Below are positions 9,855 to 19,556 of a DNA stretch of 64,000 bases, piece after piece; the first letter of the stretch is position 1; each line of letters starts with the position of its first letter. The translations under genes were made by a program, and so were the position numbers. The DNA comes from Trichomonas tenax (Eukaryota > Parabasalia > Trichomonadida > Trichomonadidae): assembly GCA_023091735.1 (NCBI GenBank), contig JALKBU010000001.1, positions 1 through 64,000 on the forward strand. Reading direction: 5' to 3'. Under the pieces are notes generated by a model, which saw only the letters and a program-made list of their open reading frames with translations, did not search any database and had not been told where the DNA came from.

Positions 9855-10081
9855 GATATCATACTTAAAGCATAAAATAAATTTTATTTTTTTTGATTTT
9901 TCAATGATTTCAACAAAATCATTTCACATTTTAATATATTATAGTTCTATTCATTTTTTGAATATTAATTTGTGTTAAAGACTTCAATTCTATAAAATAT
10001 AATCAAATTTTTATCATCAGAGAACAATGAATTTAATAAACTCATATATGAATAAAAATATCTATAAATATAATCGTTGAA

Positions 10082-11062
10082 TTACTTTGGAGCTGTTGCA
10101 GCAGTGAGATCAGGCATCGCCTTTTGATGCTTTCTCTCACTCCATCCCATGAGACCAGCAAGTCTAACTGGCCATTCTGCGATAGATTTTGACATTGTTA
10201 TAGAATTATAATAATGTGGAGAGATTGAAACAACGAGTTTTTCGCCTTTCTTAAACAAACACTGCACTCTACCATCTAAAGTTAGATATGCAACGTGCGA
10301 TTGAATCTTATCGTGATTGCCATCTAAAGATAAAGTTAAATCAGCACTTTGTGGGAACAAAATAGGTCTACAGCTAAGAGAAAGAGCAACAATAGGCGTA
10401 AGCATGAACACTGGAAGGAGAGGATGGACCAAAGCACCACCAGCACCTTTGTTATAAGCAGTAGAACCTGTTGGAGTGGCAATAATGACGCCATCACCGA
10501 CAATTTGAGAAAATCCGAACCCACAGGAGCTACAGTTGATAGCGAGAGACCCAGATGTGTGATCTCTGTTGACAACAAGATCATTCAATACTGTGAAATG
10601 CTGAAGGCCTTCTAAGCTATAATAATCAACGAGAAGTCTGCATCGAGGAAGGAGCCAGCAGTTTCCTCTTAAAATTTGTGGAATGATTTGATTAAATTGA
10701 CAAAAATCGAGAACTGAAATGAAACCTTTTCTTGTTGGCGAAAGAGAAAGAATTGGTGGTGTCTCTCTATCCTGAAACAGCGAAGAAACGGTCAGATTAA
10801 TGCCATCTGTTCCTATTAAAATGATAAAGTCACTATTTGAGAATTTATTAACTTCGTATTTGATTTTGAACTGATTTAAGAAATCTTTGAGCATATCCAA
10901 GTTCTCCTCTTTGTTTGCGAGACCTGGTTGAACGAAAATCGAGACTTTAGTTGGTTCTGTTTCCCAATTAAGATTGAGGAGTTTCCTCCTGTGGTGGAAA
11001 AATGAAGAATCATCGCGTTCTTTCGTGGCGACCTGTCCGGCGATCGAACTTAGTTGATTCAT
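10082..11062 (-). CDS. NADK: NAD kinase
   Basis: NAD kinase phosphorylates NAD to NADP. Recognisable blocks are a conserved SSLFQ...PPIL segment, VLNDLVVNRD (the 'NE' region), a perfect GDGVIIATPTGSTAY loop and GGALVHP. A C-terminal LTLDGR...KKGEKLVV segment matches eukaryotic NADK. The usual GGDGT motif is altered to GTDGI, though the Asp is kept, and the following G-x-LGFL is TRKGFI. Frames upstream contain an ATG at 11134, but it lies inside a TTTACATGACA promoter-type element. The ATG at 11062, giving 326 aa, is therefore preferred. Cytosolic location is likely, as no targeting sequence is evident. Confidence 0.85.
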   Translation of the reverse strand: MNQLSSIAGQVATKERDDSSFFHHRRKLLNLNWETEPTKVSIFVQPGLANKEENLDMLKDFLNQFKIKYEVNKFSNSDFIILIGTDGINLTVSSLFQDRETPPILSLSPTRKGFISVLDFCQFNQIIPQILRGNCWLLPRCRLLVDYYSLEGLQHFTVLNDLVVNRDHTSGSLAINCSSCGFGFSQIVGDGVIIATPTGSTAYNKGAGGALVHPLLPVFMLTPIVALSLSCRPILFPQSADLTLSLDGNHDKIQSHVAYLTLDGRVQCLFKKGEKLVVSISPHYYNSITMSKSIAEWPVRLAGLMGWSERKHQKAMPDLTAATAPK

Positions 11063-11406
11063 CGCGATTTTATTTTGTAAATCAACCTGCCACGTAACAC
11101 ATTTACACGACAAATCTCCAAATATTTTTGTCATGTAAATTTTTAAATGAAAATCACAAAAGCCAACACAAAACAATGCTTATAATCATATAACATTATG
11201 TTGTTTTCTTAACCACTAAGATTATGCATTGTTTGGTATAACAAGCATTGATAATGATTAACTATATAATTTCGATTCAATATTTTGAACAGTTTGCAGA
11301 ATTATCTGTTGGAATCATGATAATAAGGTGAAAGTTATCTAAATGTTCGTTCCTTTTCGTTCTAAACCTTGAATACGCTAATAAAAACTATATATAAAAT
11401 AATGAT

Positions 11407-11665
11407 TTTACGTGCCATAAAAAGTGGTAAATTGTATTTTACATGACAAATATATTCAAACGATTTCATTATATGACATTTTCGACATTTTACATAGCAA
11501 AAAGCACATTCACATTTCACATATATATGCCATTTTGACCAATTTTACACAACAAAAAATATTCAAATCCCACTTTTACATATCATTCTTATTTTTACAC
11601 GACAAAATTTTATTTTACATTTCATATTGATATATTTACACGTCATTTTCGATGTTTACATGACA
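11407..11665. promoter_or_regulatory. Phased array of ~10 TTTACAYGWCA elements
   Basis: Copies of an 11-mer close to TTTACATGACA start at 11407, 11438, 11468, 11489, 11544, 11575, 11594, 11614, 11635 and 11655. Spacings are 31, 30, 21, 55, 31, 19, 20, 21 and 20 bp. Two degenerate copies may fill the 55-bp gap. The array lies between the divergent NAD kinase (start 11062) and protein kinase (start 12127) genes. It is probably a cis-regulatory cluster; the binding factor is unknown. Confidence 0.6.
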
Positions 11666-12126
11666 ACTCTCGGGATCTGAAAGGATTTTAACAATAATCG
11701 AGAAAAGCGAAAATTTTCTATGTTTTCCACCTACTCTCACATTGATATATCAAAAAATACCAAAATTTCACAAAATTTCCTAAAAGCAAAATTGAGAATT
11801 TTAACGTTATTTCGTAAACATTAGAAAAGATGGCGCAAAACACTTCGCTTCAGTCCAGGCATTCGATAATTGAGGTGAAAATGTGCAGTCGTTGGAGAAA
11901 TAAATCGATAATTGAGGTGAAATTGAGCCCTCCATTTCATGAATGTATTTGGCGGGATTTTTTGAGAAAATAATCGAAAAAAATGGTTTTGGCAGGATTG
12001 ATAAAAACGTCTTTCTTATCGTATGGAGGCTAATTTTTTCATATTATTAACGAGAAAGCTCCACCTCACATTTTGATTTTTTTGAATGGAAGTGTTTCGT
12101 GTCCCACTTGTTTTTAAAAAGAGGCA
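11666..12126. other. Intergenic region upstream of the kinase with a short direct repeat
   Basis: TCGATAATTGAGGTGAAA occurs twice, at 11863-11880 and 11904-11921, 41 bp apart in the same orientation. No gene is supported. It is presumably part of the 5' region of the kinase at 12127. Confidence 0.4.
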
Positions 12127-13149
12127 ATGGGATGTCATCAGTCAACTCCCGTTCCGCGAATCAACCAGGACCATAAGACTCCTCTTGAAGAAGACAACAC
12201 TACCAACGACTCATTTCACCAGCTCTCAGATGACTTCAATCTCACTGGGCGATCAGTGGGAACGCCGAGAACCACCTGTTCTTTCGGTTATCTTATCGAG
12301 CAGACGGAGAACTACCAGATATACGAGTATATGTTTCAAGACGAAATCGGAAAAGGTTCAACAACGCGCGTTTATCAAGTCTTAAATGCCGAAACTAATC
12401 AAACTTACGCCGCAAAAGTGTACTCAAAGTCGCGGCTCACCAAGCAGGTCCTCCTCGGCGGTAATTCTGCGCTCGACAATCTGAAAGAAGAAATCGAAGT
12501 GCAAAGCAAAATGAATAACCCTTACGTATTGCCAATCATAGAGATCATCGAGGACGGGCCCTCGGACTCGCTCATCATGGTCATGCCAATTGCTAAATAC
12601 GGTAACTTAATACACTACATCGAATCGCAAAAACCGGACGAAGCGAATCTATCGCTCTGCTTTTTTCAAATATGCAGTGCCATTAAGTATATACACTCGA
12701 ATAACATCGTACATAGGGATATTAAGCCTGCAAACATCTTAGTTATTGATGTTGATAATTTTTGTTTAGCAGATTTTTCTTGTTCTCGCAAATTATCATC
12801 GAGTGATGAAATGCTGATTGACACGAAAGGAACTCCTGCGTATTTGTCGCCAGAAGAGTGCAGTGGCGACACGTATTCTCCAAAAGCTACAGATATATGG
12901 GCTCTTGGTCTCTCTCTGTATTACTCGATGTTCGGACACCTTCCGTTCGAGCTGGAATCTACAGTTGGTTCCGAGTTGGCAAATTTAGTTTTAAGTGTCT
13001 CACACCTCCTTAAAGAAAAGGATCTCATCATTCCAGATTGCTCAGATGAAGTTAGGGATTTGATCACCAAATTGTTAGTTAAAGATTATCGTCATCGAAT
13101 CACGATCGAGGAAGCTCTTAATCATCCTTGGTTCAAGATGTATAATTGA
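12127..13149 (+). CDS. CAMKK-like Ser/Thr protein kinase, likely N-acylated
   Basis: The 340-residue protein has a complete kinase domain. It has glycine loop IGKGSTTRVY (~residues 74-83), AAK lysine (~98), HRDIKPANIL (~196-205), an activation-segment GTPAYLSPE (~234-242) and DIWALGLSLY. The EIEVQSKMNNPYVLPIIEII helix region and the 'GTPAYLSPE' style resemble CaMKK/LKB1-group kinases. The metal-binding DFG is DFS here. The N-terminus MGCHQS fits N-myristoylation at Gly2 plus palmitoylation at Cys3, so the kinase is probably membrane-attached. There is no obvious C-terminal regulatory domain. Upstream substrates are unknown. Confidence 0.85.
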   Translation: MGCHQSTPVPRINQDHKTPLEEDNTTNDSFHQLSDDFNLTGRSVGTPRTTCSFGYLIEQTENYQIYEYMFQDEIGKGSTTRVYQVLNAETNQTYAAKVYSKSRLTKQVLLGGNSALDNLKEEIEVQSKMNNPYVLPIIEIIEDGPSDSLIMVMPIAKYGNLIHYIESQKPDEANLSLCFFQICSAIKYIHSNNIVHRDIKPANILVIDVDNFCLADFSCSRKLSSSDEMLIDTKGTPAYLSPEECSGDTYSPKATDIWALGLSLYYSMFGHLPFELESTVGSELANLVLSVSHLLKEKDLIIPDCSDEVRDLITKLLVKDYRHRITIEEALNHPWFKMYN

Positions 13150-13255
13150 TGTTTATTGTATATTATATTATATCTTTTGTTTGTAAACATGTATTTTTGT
13201 ATTCTTCTTTATTCTTACAAAATCTCGATTCATAATATAATCATTTTCATTTATA

Positions 13256-14290
13256 TTACAAGCATTTACTATTTGAATTGAAGATGCAGCACAAACTTAT
13301 GGTGTTTTGGCATTTTAATAATAGATTAATAAAGGTAAGAGAAAACATGATGATTTCAGCATTTCTGAGCCTTTTGTAAATTTCATATTCTGTAATGATT
13401 GGGGCCACAAGGATGCAATTTAGATTTTTGATGGGATCAAACTTATCAGTGGAAATGATATCATAACTTGATTTGTTTTTAGCTCCTGACAATGAGTTTA
13501 TCAATGTTGCAATTTATAATCACAATTTGATCATCATTATAATATGGATCAAATATTGGATAGCCATCAATATTTCCACGTATTATCGATCTTTTTACAG
13601 TTAATATTAGATCTATTATTGAAATATATCCAGCAGGATCCCAAAAAGAGTTGTTAATAATATGACAAAAATCATAATCAACATTTGAATGAGCATGATA
13701 ATTCATATATGCAAAAGCTTCATTGGTTTAAAATATTGAGTAGTTTATTATAGTTAGAACGTTAGAAGAAGAACATGCATTTAACCCAACATGATCTGGA
13801 CAAAAAATATATCTTTCAATTATCAGATCTTCACAAGCATAAATTGATGGTGAATTACAAATAGATGATTCCAAAATAATATTTGGTTTTATGTTCCCTT
13901 TTCTTATATCTGAAAATGAGAATATCCCAGTGACAAAACTAGTAGTTAGGAAAATGTAATCTGTACAAAATCTTCTTTGTATAATCGAACCATTGCTGTT
14001 AAATTAAACTATCCCCGACTACTTTTTGAACAGTTTTCAAAGAAGCAATAAGAATGGCATAATTTTGTATTATTTGTGGCAAATGTGATTGCGCCATCTT
14101 CAAGTTTCTGAAAGATACATTTATAAACGAATATATGAAATTCTTCAGTTGGAAAACTACAATTATTTTGTTGCTTGTAGCATGTTTTCTCTGGAATGTC
14201 ATCGCCGAAATACATCTTCAATGCACTGATCGGGGCTGCATCTCTATGAATGCAGAAAATAGACAGACAATGAGAGATAATATCTCCTAC
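13256..14290 (-). pseudogene. Decayed beta-helix (Pmp-like) surface protein gene
   Basis: Minus-strand fragments in several frames fit together as remains of a repetitive protein. At ~14150-14010 there is EFHIFVYKCIFQKLEDGAI then FFENCSKSSRG, the 'C.F..C....GGAI...F.NC.....GG' style of trichomonad polymorphic-membrane-protein-like (Pmp) beta-helix proteins. At ~13950-13480 another frame continues with short C/N/S-rich beta-strand-like repeats. That frame is interrupted by a TAA (near 13727), and the rest of the region by further stops and frame changes down to ~13256. No long intact frame exists. Surface location is inferred from the family; the match is by motif style only. Confidence 0.4.
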
Positions 14291-14344
14291 ATAAACAAAT
14301 TGTCACTTTCTCTTCAAATTCTGCATTCTTGTTCTAATATTTAA

Positions 14345-14889
14345 CGATTTATAGAGATTTTAATATACTAGAGGCATATCATGTTGATATGGTCTCTTCA
14401 TTACTGTATGTCCTTTTCAGTTCCTTCTTCAATTGATTAAGATATAACGATATTATTCATGAGGCAATACTAAATGAAATATGTTGCGAAATGAAAGTTG
14501 TATGGAACAATTCAAATATAGATATGAATATTTTCTTCTGAATTGATAAATTGTTTGTTTTTCAAATAAAATATTATCAATTTTCAATTAGTTGCAATGT
14601 AATACTTTTGAATAACGCAGTCAATTTTTAAGGCAATGCTAAAGATTTGGAATAAGTATTAGTGAATATATAGAAATGCATTGAAAACATTTTGGAAAAT
14701 TAAAATCATCAATAAATATTAGATCAATGACATAACTATATGGTTTGTAAAGTGATTTGAATGTTTAGTTTGAGAAATAGACCATTAGAAAGTCTGTTTT
14801 GCAATAATGATAATTACAAATCGACACTTTTCAAAAAATAACCCTGTGATTTTGCCATGTAAACAAAATTAAATTTTTAAACGTTCATA
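14345..14889. other. AT-rich intergenic region
   Basis: No gene is visible. Close to the next start there is TTTAAACG (14876-14883), 6 nt before the ATG at 14890. Slightly upstream is TGCCATGTAAA (complement of TTTACATGGCA) at about 14855-14865. Confidence 0.4.
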
Positions 14890-15216
14890 ATGGAAGAAAC
14901 TCCAGAATGCTTTGTCAAACTTCTCAAACTCAGTGACGATGTAAAATCCGGGAAGAAAGTTTTGACGCAGGCGCAGCAGGATAAACTCGACACATTGATA
15001 AATGCGGTAACTTTGTCTGAAGAAGCGATGCACACATTGTTGAAGTCTAAAGCAGGAATATTATATGAAATTATTGTTTATACATCCAAACTTGGTGTTT
15101 TAGAAAAGATTGGTGTTAGAAATCAATGGGGGCATCAATTATTGGAAGAAATGAAGTCCATTCTTTACGCAGAAGGAAATGGATTCCAACTTGATGACTA
15201 TGTCGGTAAGAAATAA
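14890..15216 (+). CDS. Small alpha-helical protein, unknown
   Basis: The ATG at 14890 starts a clean 108-residue frame with good coding character. It is mostly helical: FVKLLKLSDDVKSG, then LTQAQQDKLDTLINAV, LSEEAMHTLLKSKAGILYEI and GHQLLEEMKSIL. The spacing of hydrophobic residues vaguely recalls a TFIIS N-terminal/LW helical bundle, but the resemblance is weak and I do not assign it. TTTAAACG lies just upstream, as for three other genes in the window. Confidence 0.6.
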   Translation: MEETPECFVKLLKLSDDVKSGKKVLTQAQQDKLDTLINAVTLSEEAMHTLLKSKAGILYEIIVYTSKLGVLEKIGVRNQWGHQLLEEMKSILYAEGNGFQLDDYVGKK

Positions 15217-15424
15217 CCGAAATATATGATAATATATTATATCAATTTTATAACTTTGTTTTTTATGTTTAAATTCTTGTTATTGTATTAAATGCTACCA
15301 TAGAATTAGCTATTAGACTATAGATTAGCATTATATTTAAAAGAATCAAAATATTATTTGGAAAAATCAAAACGTGTGTTTAAAAATCAATAAAAAATTA
15401 ACATGAAAATAAATAATAAAAAGG

Positions 15425-18224
15425 TTAATTCATTGGAACAACATTAGCGAAAATAATAACTTCGCCATTAACTACTTCATTTGATGAATATCTCGCAGTG
15501 AACGTGATGTATTCTTTTTGCGTGAAGCAAAGCTTGAAATCATAGACGGATGATTCCAAGTCCTTAGAAAGCTCTCCGCCTCAGAGAATTCCGTACTTAA
15601 CATCGATGAAGTTATCAATATCGACAGCGCATCTCATGACTTTCATGTTGCCGAAATCGATACTCAATGTTATTGGCTGATTCTGGATAATGTCATCAAC
15701 TTCATCACCGCTTACCATGAACTTGTATGTTGGCGTTGTTCTAACGATATCAAGTTCCTTGATGATGGACTGATCAGGCATGAAAGTGAGGACAACGTGA
15801 CCTTTCCTTCCATCAATTGTTGTCCACTCTGTCCTTGTATGATCCTTGACATAGCAAACGATATCAGCAAGTCTTGTGACTTCTTGCCTCTCTAAGAATG
15901 TCAACCTGCGACCGAAGGCTTCTTCGTAATAAGCTGTTGTTGCAACAAGTTCTGCTGGTGAGGCGACTTTCTTGAGAGATTTTAATTTCTGTCTTGAAAC
16001 AGGTAACATGCATGTCACTGTTGTTCCTGGTGTGATGATGTGTGTTTGAGGCTTCGATGATAAGAATATCGGGTCTTCAACAAGTTCATCATTGTCATCG
16101 AAAGAAAGATCAACGTTCATAACCTTCTTCGCCTTGTTTGTGATTCCCATTGCAAGGAAGATGATCTTTGTGATATCTGTACCAGGTTCAACGGACTTCT
16201 GGACAGGAAGCAAAGATACTGCGATAACGCATGGAGATACTTTGATTGGAACTCTGATAACCTTGAAAGCCTCGTAGCCGTTATCAGCTGTTGCACAACT
16301 TGTTGTGATATCAATAGAGTCCATGTTCTGTTCAGCCTCCAAAACGCATTTAACACATTCCATGCGTCCCGGCTTGATTGGTGTCTTGGCTGTAACTGAC
16401 TCCGTTATAGCTGACAGTGCAGTTAGTGATGGTGGCTGAGCCTGTGTTTGTGACCCAGACATTGAAAGCGATGAGCTCACCAATGTAATATGAACGTGTG
16501 ACTAAGTCTGTTCTGACGCAGAATTGGCCTGTTTGTGGAGCTATGTTGATCTTGAGTGGTTCATCGAGAAGCAATGTTGTTAAAGAGCAGAATATAGAAA
16601 CATAAACTTTCGGAATAACGAATTCATCCATTGATACTGATTTGACGTTCAAATCAATTGTTGTTGATGTCTGTGGACGTAAAATAGCTGTTCTCCTCTC
16701 ATATCTGAGATTTGTCTGCTCAGGGAAGAATATTAGAGCTGGAAGAGATACACAGAATGGATTGTAAATATCGATGGAGAATTTAAATGGCTCATTGACA
16801 ACAGCATAAAATTCTTTCTTGGCAACTGCTGATTTCTTGAAGCTGTTGTAGATGAAAAGCGAATCTGATGAATTCGACTTCTTTGGTCCAAGTCGTTGTG
16901 CACATGGTCTAACGCCACTTGTTTCGCTTCCAGCATTAACCTTTGTAATACGGAAACCGAAGTCAGCATCAACTGCGTTAGGAAGAGTGATTGCTGATAA
17001 TTTCTTGAAGAACGACTTTTGGATGTGCACTGGAAGTAATGTTTGAGCACGTGATATCATATCAATGATAAGCTTCGTGAGGATGTTTGGTGATATATTT
17101 GGAGCTTTCGTTAATTCCAAGATGATTGGTGCTGCGATTTCAACAGCCATTTTATCACTGCATCCACCACGTGTAACAAGTTTAATCGCTTCGATCTTGA
17201 AGTTAACTGTGATTTCTGTGAACACAGATGCAAACTGATTAGCAAAGTACGCTGCTCTCGCGTATTTGTTGCTTCTAACTAAAGCTTCGAGTAATGCTGT
17301 CGCTCTCAAGTGCATATCAGAGTATGTTTTATGCTGCTGAATCAAATCAAACATTTTGATGCATATTGGACATATCCGAAAGAAACAACCTGCAGACCTG
17401 TGTCAATCATTCTGTGTACTAATTTGGCTCCAATAACATCATTTATTGGTTCGTACTCTGGCATCCATGGCGCGTTGTGTAACATGATTCTTTCAAGAAT
17501 CTTGTTCTGTTTGATGATTCCTGGGTTCTCATGTTCAAGAAGAGAAACAATATAATAAAGAGTTGAAGGAATTACTGGATTTTCAGATACTTCAATTGAT
17601 TTGATTATATTCATAACAACGCGAAAGACATCTTTTTGGCTTTGGAGACATGCTGCACGGCGTTAATTGAATTAAAATTGATTTGTTAGATTTTAATTGT
17701 TGATGAGCTTGGTAATTAACAAAATCAGGATCAGCTTGAAGAAGTTTGAATGCAATTGTTGCAACAAACTGAATTAAGTGAGATTTAATACTCTTCGGTG
17801 AATATTGAGCAAATGAAATATGTATGTCATCAGAGAACGACAAAATGAGGTCTTATGAAGCCTTGTAGTAGATATATCCTGTGTTGTGCCTTCTTGGAAT
17901 CATTTTTGCGATTGATTCAAGAACTTCTTGAATTTTTGGATTTGCTGAGTGGTCAATGAAAACAAGAGTAGCAAATGAGAAAAATGGAATCGATGTGTTA
18001 TTTCTTGTCAATATTTGGCACAAATCTAAGTATTCTGAGAGTTTTGTGCACATTATGAATTGCAAACGAACCTGTTGTGGATAGTCAATACCATATTTAG
18101 CGCATGAGGCCGAATAAACAGGAATTGTGTTAAAATCGCAAGTTATCTTCTCCTCGCAAAGCGAGCGAATGAACTGGAGTTCGTCATCAGTCACTTTGCC
18201 TGCAGCGAGGACTAAAATCGGCAT
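15425..18224 (-). pseudogene. TRAPPC9/Trs120-like TRAPP-II subunit, multiply interrupted
   Basis: TRAPP-II tethers and activates Rab GTPases at the Golgi. The minus-strand pieces align in order with the TRAPPC9/Trs120 layout. There is an N-terminal alpha/beta part from ATG 18224 (MPILVLAAGKVTDDELQF), a helical middle (HLRATALLEALVRSNKYARAAY), then Ig-like blocks. The Ig-like part includes the characteristic IDIYNPFCVSLPALIFF and a last domain with RKGHVVLTFMPDQS. The reading frame is broken five times: TAA at 17855-17853, frame changes near 17625-17660, 17345-17360 and 16350-16400, and TGA at 15583-15581. After this last TGA the same frame continues for 51 codons to TAA at 15427-15425. The codons in between still look selected, so the inactivation is recent or some breaks are assembly errors. 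Confidence 0.6.
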
Positions 18225-18937
18225 TCCGCGGCGTAAATCTGTGTAAATCGAGCGTCGCGTTTTATCAGGATTTTTATTGAGTTCACAAAGGTTCTCAATT
18301 TGATTTGATTTTAAAATTCTTTAAATTGCGTTTTTAGCTTTTGTATACAATGGATATAACAAAAATCAACTTTATTTCGTCTGACAACGAAAATAATTTT
18401 ATTGAAATTTGCAATAAAGAGAACCAATCATTGAAACTTCGTCTACATAACATACTCCTTCAATTTATATAATTTTCATTGACCTTATAAATAGATCATA
18501 TGAATTTGAAGTTTGATAAACATTCATTATGTGTTGAACAAAAAGTATGAAAAATATGACACATATAATGTTGCGTTTAATGTTACCAATCATGATTTTA
18601 CTAAATGAATATTTTTATGAATTTTTTAATTATTTATGCTATATATCCATATATACGAAATGGATTAATTTTGGAAGATTGTAATAAAACTATTTGTGTT
18701 GAGAAATATAATATATGTATTATAAAAGCAGAAAAACAAATTTAAAATTATCACAAAATAATGCTTTTATTGAAAATATCTACTATCAATATATTCTCTA
18801 TTATGTTGTTATAATGTACATAAATTTGGAAAGTGATATATGCAACGCATGCATAGATATGATTAATAAAAAACATTTGACATGTAAAGTGAAACAACTG
18901 ACAAAGAGCAAAAAGTGTCCGTTTAAAATTATAAATT
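18225..18937. other. AT-rich intergenic region between divergent genes
   Basis: No supported gene. It contains TTGACATGTAAA near 18888-18899 (the TTTACATGTCA element on the minus strand). CGTTTAAA lies at 18920-18927, close to the ATG at 18938. Confidence 0.4.
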
Positions 18938-19414
18938 ATGGAAGATATAAAATCGCAACTTGATGCGATAGAGTGGGATCAGAACTCGATGACATCAAAC
19001 GAATATATTTTGAAGCAGGTTGTGGAGTCTCTTCTGCTCCTTGTTGCTGAAGAATCTAAAGAAATATCAGAATTAAGACAAAAACTCGTTCAAATGAAGC
19101 AGCAAACCACAGAATCAATTCAGAACCAAAGCGAAAACTCTATTAGCGGCGAGTTTAATGCTATTGATCCAAATATTTACGCCCAACTACGAAAAATACA
19201 AGAAATGATTAGACAGCTCAAAGAAGAAAGAGATAACGCAGATAGAACATCACGAGAAACAATAGACGCACTTACACAAGAAAATGTCACACTTAAAAAG
19301 GAATTATCTGAATTATACGCAAAATACTCAAAACCAAATCTCAGCAATTCATTCTCTCAATCTCCTCAAAGGTCTTCTTCGTCTAGACTTGGTCTTTCAA
19401 AATCACCAAAATAA
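18938..19414 (+). CDS. Coiled-coil protein, unknown
   Basis: The ATG at 18938 yields 158 residues. From about residue 30 to 130 heptad patterning is strong (VESLLLLVAEESKEISELRQKL; YAQLRKIQEMIRQLKEE; TQENVTLKKELSELYAKY). The tail is Ser-rich (SPQRSSSSRLGLSKSPK), with SP sites that could be phosphorylated. No family was recognised. Its size and layout fit a small cytoskeletal or adaptor coiled-coil protein, but this is only inference. Confidence 0.65.
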   Translation: MEDIKSQLDAIEWDQNSMTSNEYILKQVVESLLLLVAEESKEISELRQKLVQMKQQTTESIQNQSENSISGEFNAIDPNIYAQLRKIQEMIRQLKEERDNADRTSRETIDALTQENVTLKKELSELYAKYSKPNLSNSFSQSPQRSSSSRLGLSKSPK

Positions 19415-19556
19415 TTTCAAAATTTTGCTCTTTCCTTCATGTTTTGTATGTATTTTTCGATATATTTTATGCATAAATGTCAATGGATTATCGAATAAAT
19501 AGTATTATTATTGATAAATATTTTAATGAATTTAACATAAAACAATAAATAAAAGT

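Noticed and set aside
11424..11630. 68-codon ORF
   Set aside because: Begins at a non-ATG codon and is only the translation of the TTTACATGACA box array.
15581..15583. TGA reassigned to an amino acid
   Set aside because: In-frame TGA occurs in several broken genes, but the well-conserved kinase ends naturally at TGA (13147-13149) and TAA/TAG also interrupt broken genes.
18715..18963. 82-codon ORF before the coiled-coil gene
   Set aside because: I/Y/N/K-rich AT-type composition and overlap with the start of a better-supported gene.
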